Of a stretch of 64,000 bases of DNA, positions 16,634-25,858 are shown piece after piece. Within the stretch, counting starts at the first letter, position 1. Each line of letters begins with the position of its first letter. The DNA is from Ruminococcus sp. (GTDB lineage Bacteria; Bacillota; Clostridia; Oscillospirales; Ruminococcaceae), in contig JAGCWY010000064.1 in assembly GCA_017961625.1 (NCBI GenBank), forward strand, positions 1 through 64,000. Reading direction: 5' to 3'. Below the pieces are notes generated by a model. The model did not search any database, was not told the origin of the DNA, and saw nothing but the letters and a program-made list of their open reading frames with translations. A program made the translations under genes and the position numbers.

Positions 16634-16918
16634 TTACTGCTCGATCTCGTAAACAGAAACCTTCTTACGGTCACGGCCGTAACGCTCAAACTTAACCTTA
16701 CCGCTTACTGTTGCGAATAAAGTATCATCTGAACCGATACCTACACCGTTGCCGGGATGGATATGTGTACCTCTCTGACGAACGAGGATATTGCCTGCCT
16801 TAACGAACTGTCCGTCTGCTCTCTTTACGCCAAGTCTCTTAGCCTCAGAGTCACGACCGTTCTTTGTAGAACCAACGCCCTTTTTATGAGCGAAGAACTG
16901 CATACTGATCTTTAACAT
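16634..16918 (-). CDS. rpmA: 50S ribosomal protein L27 (with cleavable N-terminus)
   Basis: The 94-residue protein contains the L27 core AHKKGVGSTKNGRDSEAKRLG and the GNILVRQRGTHIHPG motif. It starts with MLKISMQFF, an N-terminal extension of Firmicutes L27 that must be removed after the Phe-Phe pair by the Prp protease before the protein works in the peptidyl-transferase centre. The protease gene lies immediately upstream with a 2-nt gap. Confidence 0.97.
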   Translation of the reverse strand: MLKISMQFFAHKKGVGSTKNGRDSEAKRLGVKRADGQFVKAGNILVRQRGTHIHPGNGVGIGSDDTLFATVSGKVKFERYGRDRKKVSVYEIEQ

Positions 16919-16920
16919 AC

Positions 16921-17232
16921 TTACACCTCCGAAATAGTGATATTAATTGTGTTGGGGAACTCCTCAAGTATAGCTTCAAAATGCAGCCTCAGCTGTTCAA
17001 GTATCACAGCCGAATCCTTATCATTGTCCTTAACTTTACAGTTGATGACGTTCTCCCCTACCTTAACGTCGGTAGTAACGCCAAGACTATCAAGTATATT
17101 GACAGTAAGCTGTACTGCCGATGAGACTGCCGCACAAACGACGTCCTCACCTGCTTCAGCATAACCTGAATGACCGCTGAATTCAAAACCTATCAGAAGC
17201 CCCTGCTTTTCATAAAAATCTGCGCGGATCAT
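16921..17232 (-). CDS. prp: Ribosomal-processing cysteine protease Prp
   Basis: Prp (YsxB) cuts the N-terminal extension of L27. The 103-residue protein has the catalytic His and Cys in GHSGYAEAGEDVVCAAVS (residues about 21-38). The ATG at 17232 lies 2 nt after the rplU stop, with AAAGG inside the end of rplU as RBS, so translation is coupled. The rplU-prp-rpmA order is the classical Firmicutes arrangement. Confidence 0.93.
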   Translation of the reverse strand: MIRADFYEKQGLLIGFEFSGHSGYAEAGEDVVCAAVSSAVQLTVNILDSLGVTTDVKVGENVINCKVKDNDKDSAVILEQLRLHFEAILEEFPNTINITISEV

Positions 17233-17234
17233 GA

Positions 17235-17546
17235 TCAAGCCTTTATAGCTTCGATCTTAACCTGAGTGTAAGGCTGTCTGTGGCCCTGCTTCTTCTTCTC
17301 GCCCTTCTTAGGCTTGTAAGTGAAAACAGTGATCTTCTTAGCCTTGCCGTTCTTAATAACCTTTGCGCTTACTGCTGCACCGTCAACATAAGGTGTACCG
17401 ATCTTAAGGCCATTGTCTGCTCCGAGAGCTACTACCTTGTCGAAAGTAACTGTCTCATCAGCCTCAGCTGCGAGCTTTTCGATGAAGATGATATCTCCCT
17501 CATTTACCTGATACTGCTTTCCGCCGGTTTCAATAACTGCATACAT
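17235..17546 (-). CDS. rplU: 50S ribosomal protein L21
   Basis: A 103-residue L21 with the opening MYAVIETGGKQYQV and the conserved C-terminal GHRQPYTQVKIEAI. First gene of the operon, preceded by a structured leader and a consensus promoter. Confidence 0.97.
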   Translation of the reverse strand: MYAVIETGGKQYQVNEGDIIFIEKLAAEADETVTFDKVVALGADNGLKIGTPYVDGAAVSAKVIKNGKAKKITVFTYKPKKGEKKKQGHRQPYTQVKIEAIKA

Positions 17547-17548
17547 AT

Positions 17549-17626
17549 TGTGGCACCTGCCTTTTCAATAAACTCGCTGTTACAGGCGCTGAGGGTACAG
17601 CTTTAAAGCCTGTTTACAAGCGGCAA
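17549..17626 (-). ncRNA. Probable L21 leader RNA
   Basis: The region between promoter and rplU holds paired segments (for example CTGTAACAG and AGGCTTTAAAGCT on the minus strand) in the place where Firmicutes carry the autoregulatory L21 leader. I infer the family from position and general look; a covariance-model match was not run. Confidence 0.5.
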
Positions 17627-17630
17627 TAAT

Positions 17631-17659
17631 ATTTTATCACAAACCTCAGCCTTTGTCAA
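17631..17659 (-). promoter_or_regulatory. Promoter of the rplU operon
   Basis: TTGACA (17654-17659), 17-bp spacer, TAAAAT (17631-17636). Confidence 0.75.
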
Positions 17660-17679
17660 GCATTTTTTCCAATAATCCG

Positions 17680-17709
17680 AAAAAAACTTCCCCTGGGGTT
17701 CAGGGGAAG
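17680..17709 (-). terminator. Terminator of the moxR-prmA operon
   Basis: CTTCCCCTG/CAGGGGAAG stem with loop GAACCC? on the minus strand, then TTTTTT; 11 nt after the last gene of the operon. Confidence 0.85.
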
Positions 17710-17720
17710 AATATTCGCTT

Positions 17721-18920
17721 TTACCAGACTCTGTAGCCCTCGTGACCTATCTTATATGAAGTGCCTGGAACATATAACTCCTCAGGCTTAAGTTCCTTGC
17801 CATTCTCCTTGGCTGTATCTATAGCCTTTTTGAGTTCTCTGAACGCAACGCTGTTGGTAACGATACGTGTCACCTGCTCCTGACTCGGCTTTTCGCTGAG
17901 GCGCTCAAGCACTACCTGCTGGAGATAGAAGTATGAGCGGAGCTGCGTCTTCTTAAACTCAATGCTCTGCTGCTCGTCACCCTCGCCTTCAAGAAGGAAG
18001 AGGCTGTCTCCCTCTCTGTAACCGAGGGTAAGCTTTGCGTATATCTCGGGTATGAATACCCTGATTTCAGCGGCAAGGTTCTTGTCACCCTCAACGAGCT
18101 CCTCAAGCTTGTTTGCCATTTCGATATACTCGTCGCGGTTCTTTATTTCCTCCATCATCTTGATGGTCTCTTTCGCAGCTTTAGTAACGAGCTCCTTTTT
18201 AAACGGACACTGATCGTCCTCACGCTGTACGAATATTGCGTACTGCTTCTCGGACACGAAGGACTCATCCGCCTTCATCTCCTTTTCAACGTACTCCTCA
18301 AAGTATTTCGGCAGCTCCACGCATACAGAACCGTTGATACGTACTTCTATGATCTTCTTCTCCTTGTATTTCGCAAGATAAATCCTAAGCCAGTAATACT
18401 TCTTCGAGCCAATATACTTCGGTATCTCGTTCCTAATGAAGTTTACGAGCATTGTCGGTTGCTTATCCTTTACGCCTATCCTTACTACTGATTGACAGTA
18501 CATATCGAAATCGTAATGCTGTCTGAGGTAGTCAACAGATATGTGGGTAGGATTTGTCTTGGTTATTGACTGATCGAGTGGGTGCCATACTCCGCCGTGG
18601 AATATCTCCACAGCCATATTAGCTGCCTCTGCGTCGTCCTTTCCCTGAGCGTCAACTGGGTCGATTAACGGCTCGTCAAAGTCGTCATGTTTTACGATGA
18701 ATATTACCTGAAGAACCTTCAGATCGTCTACAATCTCCTCCCTGCCAATCTGCACGTCGATTGTGAAGCCCTTGGGCATAATCACGCAGTCATCATAGAG
18801 TGTGCCGTTGAGCTTGGCGTTGAGGGCCTCGAGCACCATTTTCTTGATATTTGCTCTAGGATCAGCAGCCTGTTCAGCTATCTCTTCCTTCTGATTGTTC
18901 TTCTTTTTAAAAAGTCCCAT
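17721..18920 (-). CDS. Conserved protein of unknown function, last gene of the moxR operon
   Basis: A 399-residue soluble-looking protein. The first ten residues are basic and hydrophilic (MGLFKKKNNQ) and no membrane segment or signal peptide is seen. Recognisable points are MPKGFTIDVQIG near residue 48, FHGGVWHPLDQS near 109 and a Tyr-rich C-terminus. I do not recognise the family. It is 54 nt downstream of prmA and ends at a strong terminator. Confidence 0.6.
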   Translation of the reverse strand: MGLFKKKNNQKEEIAEQAADPRANIKKMVLEALNAKLNGTLYDDCVIMPKGFTIDVQIGREEIVDDLKVLQVIFIVKHDDFDEPLIDPVDAQGKDDAEAANMAVEIFHGGVWHPLDQSITKTNPTHISVDYLRQHYDFDMYCQSVVRIGVKDKQPTMLVNFIRNEIPKYIGSKKYYWLRIYLAKYKEKKIIEVRINGSVCVELPKYFEEYVEKEMKADESFVSEKQYAIFVQREDDQCPFKKELVTKAAKETIKMMEEIKNRDEYIEMANKLEELVEGDKNLAAEIRVFIPEIYAKLTLGYREGDSLFLLEGEGDEQQSIEFKKTQLRSYFYLQQVVLERLSEKPSQEQVTRIVTNSVAFRELKKAIDTAKENGKELKPEELYVPGTSYKIGHEGYRVW

Positions 18921-18974
18921 GTTCTATTCTCCTTAAATATAATTGTTATATCAATATATATGCTGTGCATAATA

Positions 18975-19940
18975 TTAAACAGTAAATTTGACTGCCGCCC
19001 AGCCCTCGCGGACCTCCGGCTTCGGATCTTTGAAACCAGCCGATATGAGCGCATCTATGACCTCGTCCATTCTCTCTTCGATGATGCCTGACACTATCAG
19101 TATTCCCCCGTCCCTAAGATAGCGGCGGAAGCTGTCCTTCATCGCAATAAGCACATCGGCTACGATATTTGCCGCAATAATGTCGTACTTGTCGTCAATC
19201 TCGTCAGCAAGCTTCTCATCAGTTAGAATATTTCCGAAATAAGTCCTGTATTTACCAGTTGAGATATGGTTCTTAACTGCATTTTCCTTTGCAGTCACTG
19301 CAGCGTTTTCCTCGATATCCACTGCTACCGCGCTGTCAGCACCGAGTAGCATTGCTCCAATCGAGAGTATTCCGCTACCGCAGCCCATATCCAGCAGCTT
19401 ATCGCCTTTATTCAGGTATTTTTCAAGCACTTCCAGACAAAGTCTTGTGGTGTGATGTTTCCCAGTACCAAAGCTTGAAGCAGGATCTATCTCCAGGATT
19501 ATCCTTCCGTCGGAATTGTCGTATTCCTCCCATGAAGGCTTGATGACAAGCTTTTCACCCACCTTAAAAGGCTTGAAATATTGCTTCCAGTTATTTGCCC
19601 AGTCCTCCTCGCGAATACTTGTCATCTCAGCTTCAAGACGTCCGTAGACTCCCTCCGCGTCTAAAACCTTAAGCTCTGAAAGCATGGACTTTATAGCGAC
19701 CAGCATTTCCGCACCCTGACCATTTGTGGGTATATATACCGTAATACAGGTCTCGCATTCCGAAAGTCCCATAAGATCATCATCGATATAATCCCATTGA
19801 CCGTTCTTGTTTTCAAGGAACTCCTTGAAATCCTCGGGATCCTTTATGGAAAAGCCCTTGATACCGATATCCTCCAGCTTTGAGCAAAGCAGCTCTATTC
19901 CTTCGGTAGTAGTGTAGATATTGACTTCTGTCCATTCCAT
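18975..19940 (-). CDS. prmA: Ribosomal protein L11 methyltransferase PrmA
   Basis: SAM-dependent enzyme that trimethylates ribosomal protein L11. The 321 residues comprise an N-terminal substrate-recognition domain and a class I methyltransferase domain with PASSFGTGKHHTT (about 154-166) and motif I LLDMGCGSGILSIGA (about 183-197), followed by AVDIEENA. Length is typical. It lies 15 nt after the C39/dockerin gene, so it is read in the same operon, although the functions look unrelated. Confidence 0.93.
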   Translation of the reverse strand: MEWTEVNIYTTTEGIELLCSKLEDIGIKGFSIKDPEDFKEFLENKNGQWDYIDDDLMGLSECETCITVYIPTNGQGAEMLVAIKSMLSELKVLDAEGVYGRLEAEMTSIREEDWANNWKQYFKPFKVGEKLVIKPSWEEYDNSDGRIILEIDPASSFGTGKHHTTRLCLEVLEKYLNKGDKLLDMGCGSGILSIGAMLLGADSAVAVDIEENAAVTAKENAVKNHISTGKYRTYFGNILTDEKLADEIDDKYDIIAANIVADVLIAMKDSFRRYLRDGGILIVSGIIEERMDEVIDALISAGFKDPKPEVREGWAAVKFTV

Positions 19941-19955
19941 GTAATATTTTTCTCC

Positions 19956-21242
19956 TTAACTGCAAACGCGCATGAGGAACATCAGCACGTCCGTATTATC
20001 GACATTTCCGTCGCTGTTTATATCAGCGGCAGAAGCCTCGCTGCGCGTCAGCACCGAGACCCCCTCAGGCAGTCTGCCGAGGCTGCTGAGGTATTCATTC
20101 ATTATCGCAAGGTCATACTCATCGGATTCACCGTCGTTATTTATATCTCCCACAGGAAGCTCTTTTTCCTCAGCAAGGCCGAAGCTCTCAAGATCTATCC
20201 AGAGTTTTTTCCCGCTGATTCTTACCTCTCCGAAGCCTTCCTTAACACTTAGCACATTGACAATATTCCCGTTTTCAAGAGTAATTTCTAACTTGCTCTT
20301 TTCGTCAGGTTCGGAGTAAACAGTTGCTGTATTATCCTTGCAGTAATACTCGCCTGTCTTATATGCAACAGGTGCAGCCTTAGTAGTAGCCTTTGCTGTA
20401 GTAGAGACCTCTGTTACTGTCGTCGACTTTGCCGTAGTTGAAGCAGCAGTTGTCGTCTTTACACCAGTTGTTGTCTTCACCCCAGACGAAGAAGTAGCAA
20501 TTGTTGTCTTTGATCCAGATGAAGAAGCGTCAATTGTCGTAGTAGCTGCAGACGTTCCCGAAGTCACAGCAGTGGTGGAAGTCACAACTCCATTGTCACT
20601 GTCCTTCTTATCTGTGTCATACAGAGGCGTAAATCCGCTGTATGGCTCCTTGCCCTTTAAAGTCTGATACATAGTTATGCTCTCATTCCTGTAGGCTTCA
20701 AACATAAGTATCTCGTCCTTTGCAGGATCCGCCATATAAACGTCGTCGCCTATTACACCGTCAATGTATACCCAGTGTCCTCCGACATTGCATATAACGT
20801 AGCTTCCGGAATCAAGCAGATTCTTTATCTCTGCAGCCTTTCCGCTCTGGTCCTTTGACTTGAACTCAAGGTTATAAGAGGTAATACTTACCTCGCTTAC
20901 GACCTTGGTTACAGAGCTCCATGAGGAAAGTCCTCCCCACTGATTGAAAGCGTGTATGTCGTTAAGATCCTTAGAGAAAATTCCCGGATCAAAGCTTTCC
21001 GTATCTCTTGCGCCCGATGCCGCGACTACCATAGCTATCGACGTGATATAGCATCCGGACTGTCGAACGGTAGAGCCACCTATTGGATTACTGCCCCATC
21101 GCTGGTCATTTTGCCGCCACAGACGGAAGTCGCCCTCGACAGCTGCTGATGTGTACGGTCTGTACGCTCCTGCAAATATAGCGATAAATGCAAATATTAT
21201 CAGCAGGAGACCTATCATTCTTTTTTCTGTTACATTTCGCAT
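19956..21242 (-). CDS. Secreted C39-like (papain-fold) peptidase with SH3-like domain and dockerin
   Basis: Start at 21242 (GGAGG 6 nt upstream); hydrophobic signal or anchor in residues 8-30. The peptidase-C39-like domain (about 40-190) has its Cys in RQSGCYITSIAMV, His in GGHWVYIDG and Asp in MADPAKDE. A Thr/Ser/Ala/Val linker of about 70 residues follows, then an SH3-like segment (TVYSEPDEKSKLEI). The C-terminal dockerin has GDINNDGESDEYDLAIMNEY and ADINSDGNVDNTDVLMFLM. A cellulosome-targeted cysteine peptidase is implied. It lies 14-20 nt after the transglutaminase-like gene. Confidence 0.85.
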   Translation of the reverse strand: MRNVTEKRMIGLLLIIFAFIAIFAGAYRPYTSAAVEGDFRLWRQNDQRWGSNPIGGSTVRQSGCYITSIAMVVAASGARDTESFDPGIFSKDLNDIHAFNQWGGLSSWSSVTKVVSEVSITSYNLEFKSKDQSGKAAEIKNLLDSGSYVICNVGGHWVYIDGVIGDDVYMADPAKDEILMFEAYRNESITMYQTLKGKEPYSGFTPLYDTDKKDSDNGVVTSTTAVTSGTSAATTTIDASSSGSKTTIATSSSGVKTTTGVKTTTAASTTAKSTTVTEVSTTAKATTKAAPVAYKTGEYYCKDNTATVYSEPDEKSKLEITLENGNIVNVLSVKEGFGEVRISGKKLWIDLESFGLAEEKELPVGDINNDGESDEYDLAIMNEYLSSLGRLPEGVSVLTRSEASAADINSDGNVDNTDVLMFLMRVCS

Positions 21243-21262
21243 AATCAACCTCCGTTCAAAGG

Positions 21263-23554
21263 TTATCGGTCCGTTATGCGTCTCCTTTTTCTGGATTCTC
21301 TGAATGCTTCATACGCCCTTATGTATTCATTCAGAGCTTTTTCTTTTTCATTGATATTGACATTTTCACCGCCGTATACCGATCTATCGAAAAGGTCTGC
21401 CGTATATGATATATCTGCGCCAGAGCTTTCCTGTACGAAAGCTCTCACTTCCTGAGAGGTAGTTGCCTCGTCTATATCATATACCTTGCATATTCTGTGG
21501 ATAACAGCCATTACGGTATCCTTTGGCATACGCTTTCTGTTCTTAAACAGGAAGAATTTATGTGACAGCCACGGATAGGCAAGTGCAAACAAGAAAACCA
21601 AAGCAGAGCCGATAAGCATTATAAAGCCTGCCATTGAAAGCATATCCGTAGCGGTCTTATTCTTTTTTTCTATGATCGCATCTGTTATAGTAGGCTCAAA
21701 ACTTACCCAGCCGTAACCCTTGATGTATAGCTCCGGGTAGCCGTGACCGTCAGCTTCGAGAACGGCATAATTCGTATCATGATATACCTGACCGCCCTCC
21801 TGACGAGTCATATTATAGCCCTCGCAGAATCTCGCCGGTATACCGGCTGCCCTTGCAAGAAGCACCATTGATGTGGCATACTGATAGCACACGCCTGTTT
21901 TTGTCTCAAAAAGGAAGGTCTCTGCGTTATCTTTCTTTCCCTTCTCGTAATTAAGGTCGTATACATAATCATTATTATAGAAATAGGATTCAAGTATAAG
22001 AGCCTTGTCGTACTCTGAATCTATACCGTCTGTAAGAGCATCGGCAAGAGCCTTTATGCGCTCGTTGTCGCCGTAATCAAGCTGATTTTCAAGGTAATCG
22101 TCGTAGAAATCGTACTCCGTCTTGAAGTATTCATACATACGCTCAAATTCCTCATCGTCTTTGAACTGTTCATAATTGGCACTGAGTACTTTCTCAGTAT
22201 CATCAAGAAGCCTGCGGTAATTGTAGCCTGCAAGATGATCGACAAACGCCTTATTACGCTGATTGAAAAAGAAGGTATCTGTGCTGTATTCAAAGGTGAA
22301 TTTATCTCCCACCTTGAATCTGTTGATGCCCATTATCGTTCCGCCATGAAGTCTGTAGACCCCAGTATCTCCAGAACAGTACAGCATGGATATGGCAAAC
22401 TGCGGTACAGGAGCCATATTCGCGTCCCAGTTTATCATGTAGAACGATACTTTTCTGACATCAGGCTCTGTTAGACCGGTTTTTACATACTGTCCGAGGC
22501 TGTACTTTTCGGCAAATTCGCTGTCCAGCTCAGCAGCCTTGAGAAAGGCGTCAGCAAGACCCATTCGTGAACCAATATTGAAAGTATCGGAAGGTGGCTC
22601 CAAGGTCTCATCGTCTATTACCGTGTCGACATATTCTGAGGTCCAGTTGTCTGTCTCAAAATCATATTTTGAACGGACAGCCGTTTTTATCCTGAGGCTT
22701 TCTCTTGCAGCCGCTTCATAGACTGCGTACTGAGAATTATTCCTGCGGAACAAATCAGCCGAAGAGGTGTCACGGAAAACGTTTATCATAGCATCCAGCC
22801 TGTCAGTCAGTGCGTCCGCATTGATGAGCGTTTCAATTACCGTTCTGTCCGCTTCCACAGTAGGCTTTGGTATTAGAGCCGATATTACAGCAAATGCTGC
22901 GGCGTATACAGCTATCGGCTTCCACGCTCTTTTTCTGTCTACAAACAGTGTTCTTTCATCGTCCCTTAGCTGTCGGTAATACACCATAAGAAGTATATAT
23001 CCCACAGCAAGAAGGACAATGTATATAGTTGGCATCTTTTCATATTCCTTGCCGTATATGGCAAATGGTATGATAAAGATGAGAAAGTTCATGAATATCC
23101 TGTACCGCACCCTTGTAAAATAGTATATTACCGAACTCATGAACATAACGAACAGGATAAACAGTCCTGCCGTATACCATTTGCTGTAATCAAGGGAATC
23201 CTGAGGGGTTAGGAACCAGAGTCCCCAAGTGATAGGATATTTCTCCTCGCCCTTTTCCAGCACTGCCCGGAAAAACCATAGGGATATCGCTCCTGTTATC
23301 GAGTATAAAACGAAGCCTAGTACATGGTGCTTCTGCATATAATCGAACACTCGGAACATTATCCAGCCAATCACAAAGCTCAGTACGCCCCAGAAAAATG
23401 AGGAAACGTATCCGAACTCATCGGTTTTATCACGGTTGCGATAGTGGTACATAAGTGCCATCATCACAAGTACATTGTACCAGAGCACAGGATCGCATAA
23501 GGTCCTGAACAAAAAATCCTTAAGACTGAATTTTTTAGTATTGGTCTCTTTCAT
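21263..23554 (-). CDS. Membrane protein with extracytoplasmic transglutaminase-like domain
   Basis: The 763 residues start with six or so transmembrane helices (about 15-225), followed by a long extracytoplasmic region containing a transglutaminase-core domain: Cys in TGVCYQYATSMVLLARAAG and His/Asp region DGHGYPELYIKGYGWVSFEP. A further helix at about 655-680 leads to a cytoplasmic tail. This is the TgpA/DUF3488-like architecture. It lies in the usual MoxR-DUF58-transglutaminase operon, whose role is thought to be assembly or processing of surface proteins. Starts 3 nt after the DUF58 gene. Confidence 0.88.
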   Translation of the reverse strand: MKETNTKKFSLKDFLFRTLCDPVLWYNVLVMMALMYHYRNRDKTDEFGYVSSFFWGVLSFVIGWIMFRVFDYMQKHHVLGFVLYSITGAISLWFFRAVLEKGEEKYPITWGLWFLTPQDSLDYSKWYTAGLFILFVMFMSSVIYYFTRVRYRIFMNFLIFIIPFAIYGKEYEKMPTIYIVLLAVGYILLMVYYRQLRDDERTLFVDRKRAWKPIAVYAAAFAVISALIPKPTVEADRTVIETLINADALTDRLDAMINVFRDTSSADLFRRNNSQYAVYEAAARESLRIKTAVRSKYDFETDNWTSEYVDTVIDDETLEPPSDTFNIGSRMGLADAFLKAAELDSEFAEKYSLGQYVKTGLTEPDVRKVSFYMINWDANMAPVPQFAISMLYCSGDTGVYRLHGGTIMGINRFKVGDKFTFEYSTDTFFFNQRNKAFVDHLAGYNYRRLLDDTEKVLSANYEQFKDDEEFERMYEYFKTEYDFYDDYLENQLDYGDNERIKALADALTDGIDSEYDKALILESYFYNNDYVYDLNYEKGKKDNAETFLFETKTGVCYQYATSMVLLARAAGIPARFCEGYNMTRQEGGQVYHDTNYAVLEADGHGYPELYIKGYGWVSFEPTITDAIIEKKNKTATDMLSMAGFIMLIGSALVFLFALAYPWLSHKFFLFKNRKRMPKDTVMAVIHRICKVYDIDEATTSQEVRAFVQESSGADISYTADLFDRSVYGGENVNINEKEKALNEYIRAYEAFRESRKRRRITDR

Positions 23555-23557
23555 TAT

Positions 23558-24730
23558 TTATACCATTTTAAAGTTATTCTCTTCATCAAGGTACCACATT
23601 GCAAGCTGTGACGTGTTTACAGCAGCCGCAGACAGTCCGATGACACAAGCACTGTCCGGATCCTCTATAAAGTCACTGAGCTCGGAAAATCCTGTGCCTG
23701 CATCGGTCGTGGCGATTATACACGAACAAGCCGAGCTTCCCGACTGTCTTATATCAACACGGACCTCAGGCACTACCTTTACAGCCAGCACCTTGAGTAG
23801 GAGCTGATCCGGATAATCGGGGTTGTCAACGCTTTCGCATACAGTGGTACCGTCTCCGGAACGGTATACGAAGCTACAGGCGATACCCTGTTTTATAAGA
23901 AGATTTAGCAGTCCGAATACCGAGCGTAATAGCTGCTCCTCACCTCTTACGGCATTTGCTGCAGGAACGCTCTGCCTGCGGAAAAGATCAAGCACGATAA
24001 CAGGCTGTACCGAAGCAGCTGCTTCGTCAAGACGTACCATGAGTTTTGCCTTTTTTGACGAGAGCTTCCAGTTTATTCGTTTCAATGGATCGCCGTGAAC
24101 GTACTCACGATGCTCATATCCAGGAGCTGTATTAGCCGAAAACAGCATAGCCGTATCGTTTTCCTCATCCTCGTCGCTTGTAAGCACCGTTTCCGCGATC
24201 GAGCGGAACAGCTGTGAGGATGCCTTAATTTCAGGTATCTCAGGTATAACCCCCACAGACACAGGCTGAGGTAGCGGAGTAAGTACGGTCTTTTTCATGA
24301 AACCAAGGAAGCCACACGAGTACACAGCCTTTATTCCTACCTCTCCGTTTCCTCCGACCACTGCATTCAGCTCAAAGGTGAAGCTCTTTTTCTCCTCTGT
24401 GAGCATGGTCAGCTTGTGGTTCATTATATTCTGAGCAAATATCTCCGTCGCATAAGGGCATATTTCTACAATGCCAAGGGGGAATGCTCCTTTTTTGTGT
24501 ACAGTAACGGTAACGGGCAGCGTACTTCCCTTCTTTACATAAGCGTCGCAGTTAAAAGTCACTTTTACTCTTTTTCTTGCATAGGCCATAAAAAAAAGGG
24601 ACACAAGTGGCGCGAATGCCACGAAGGCAAGCAGTATTATTCCCATTTCACCGTCTATATAAAATGTGAATATATATACGAGAAAAGCAACTGCAAGCAC
24701 GCTGACGATACTCTTAATATGCTTTATCAT
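23558..24730 (-). CDS. DUF58 (vWA-like) protein
   Basis: Two N-terminal transmembrane helices (about 5-50), then a DUF58 domain with the signature YEHREYVHGDPLKRINWKLS (about 210-229). DUF58 proteins are companions of MoxR ATPases and probably have a von Willebrand A-like fold for metal-dependent binding. The start overlaps the moxR stop by 4 nt (ATGA), indicating translational coupling. Confidence 0.9.
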   Translation of the reverse strand: MIKHIKSIVSVLAVAFLVYIFTFYIDGEMGIILLAFVAFAPLVSLFFMAYARKRVKVTFNCDAYVKKGSTLPVTVTVHKKGAFPLGIVEICPYATEIFAQNIMNHKLTMLTEEKKSFTFELNAVVGGNGEVGIKAVYSCGFLGFMKKTVLTPLPQPVSVGVIPEIPEIKASSQLFRSIAETVLTSDEDEENDTAMLFSANTAPGYEHREYVHGDPLKRINWKLSSKKAKLMVRLDEAAASVQPVIVLDLFRRQSVPAANAVRGEEQLLRSVFGLLNLLIKQGIACSFVYRSGDGTTVCESVDNPDYPDQLLLKVLAVKVVPEVRVDIRQSGSSACSCIIATTDAGTGFSELSDFIEDPDSACVIGLSAAAVNTSQLAMWYLDEENNFKMV

Positions 24731-25665
24731 CTTGTCATTGCGGGCACGGGACAGCTCCTGAGAATACTTTCGATGTATGCTTCGCCCGTACCGAAAGCCG
24801 TCTTACCCTGAGGGGAAAGGATTATCCTGTGTGCAAGCACCGAAACTGCGGCATACTTGACATCGTCAGGGGTAACGTATTCTCTGTCGTAAATATAAGC
24901 AAAAGCCTTTGCAGCCTTGAAAAGCGCTATACTTCCACGTGGGCTTATGCCGAGAACTGTATTTCTGTCCGAGCGGGTAGAGGAAACGATATTTATAATG
25001 TACTGCTTAACACCGTCGCTAACTCTAACCCTCTTTACTTCCTCCTGCATAGCGATGATATCATCAACATGCATGACAGGCTCGGGAATATTGGCGATAG
25101 GATTGCGCATCTCCGTCCTTCCGAGTATCTCCATTTCCTCCTCGACAGAAGGATATCCCATTGACAGCTTCATAAAGAAACGGTCCATCTGCGCTTCCGG
25201 AAGGTGGAATGTACCGTAGGTCTCCACTGGGTTCTGAGTAGCCATTACAAGAAATGGCTTTGGAAGCTTGTGAGTCACACCGTCAAGGCTTATCTGACGT
25301 TCCTCCATAGCCTCAAGAAGAGCTGACTGTACCTTCGGTGAGGCACGATTTATCTCATCTGCAAGGAGAAAGTTGCACATTACTGCACCATCTCGGTAAA
25401 CGAACTCTCCCTGAGTTGAATCCAGCATGGTAAAGCCCGCGATATCAGAAGGCATTACGTCAGGAGTGAGCTGTATTCTGTTGAATTTACCACCTATTGA
25501 ACGAGAGAGAGCCGTTATAAGCTGAGTTTTTCCGACTCCAGGAACGTCCTCCAGCAATACATGGCCTTCGCACAGAAGAGCTGCGATCAGTCTTATAACG
25601 GTATCCTGCTTTCCTACGATAACCTTGCCGACAGTATCGGCAAGAGCGCTTATATTTGCATTCAT
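24727..25665 (-). CDS. MoxR-family AAA+ ATPase
   Basis: AAA+ chaperone-like ATPase with Walker A EDVPGVGKTQL (about 39-49 of the longer frame), Walker B LLADEINRASPKVQ and the sensor region ATQNPVETYGTFHLPEAQMDRF. About 312 residues from the ATG at 25665, which has GAGGT 8 nt upstream; a longer in-frame start at 25680 has none. First gene of an operon with DUF58, transglutaminase-like, C39/dockerin, prmA and one unknown gene. Confidence 0.92.
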   Translation of the reverse strand: MNANISALADTVGKVIVGKQDTVIRLIAALLCEGHVLLEDVPGVGKTQLITALSRSIGGKFNRIQLTPDVMPSDIAGFTMLDSTQGEFVYRDGAVMCNFLLADEINRASPKVQSALLEAMEERQISLDGVTHKLPKPFLVMATQNPVETYGTFHLPEAQMDRFFMKLSMGYPSVEEEMEILGRTEMRNPIANIPEPVMHVDDIIAMQEEVKRVRVSDGVKQYIINIVSSTRSDRNTVLGISPRGSIALFKAAKAFAYIYDREYVTPDDVKYAAVSVLAHRIILSPQGKTAFGTGEAYIESILRSCPVPAMTR

Positions 25666-25706
25666 AAATATATACCTCATTTTTGGTGCTTTAATCCATT
25701 TAATAT

Positions 25707-25735
25707 ATTATAACATATTTTGTCAATGACTTCAA
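25707..25735 (-). promoter_or_regulatory. Promoter of the moxR operon
   Basis: TTGAAG (25730-25735), 17 bp, TATAAT (25707-25712); an overlapping TTGACA-17-TTAAAT is an alternative. Confidence 0.6.
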
Positions 25736-25819
25736 GTGAAAACCTTACGAAAAAAGCCCGATATTATTGTAACATCTTACAACAAACCAAGGCTTTTTAT
25801 GTGGAAAAATTGTATATTT

Positions 25820-25850
25820 ATAAAAATAAAGCGGCACTTGATGCCACTTT
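25820..25850 (-). terminator. Terminator after the 26-kb membrane protein gene
   Basis: AAAGTGGCA-TCAAG-TGCCGCTTT on the minus strand followed by a T-rich run. Confidence 0.7.
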
Positions 25851-25858
25851 ATGTATTA

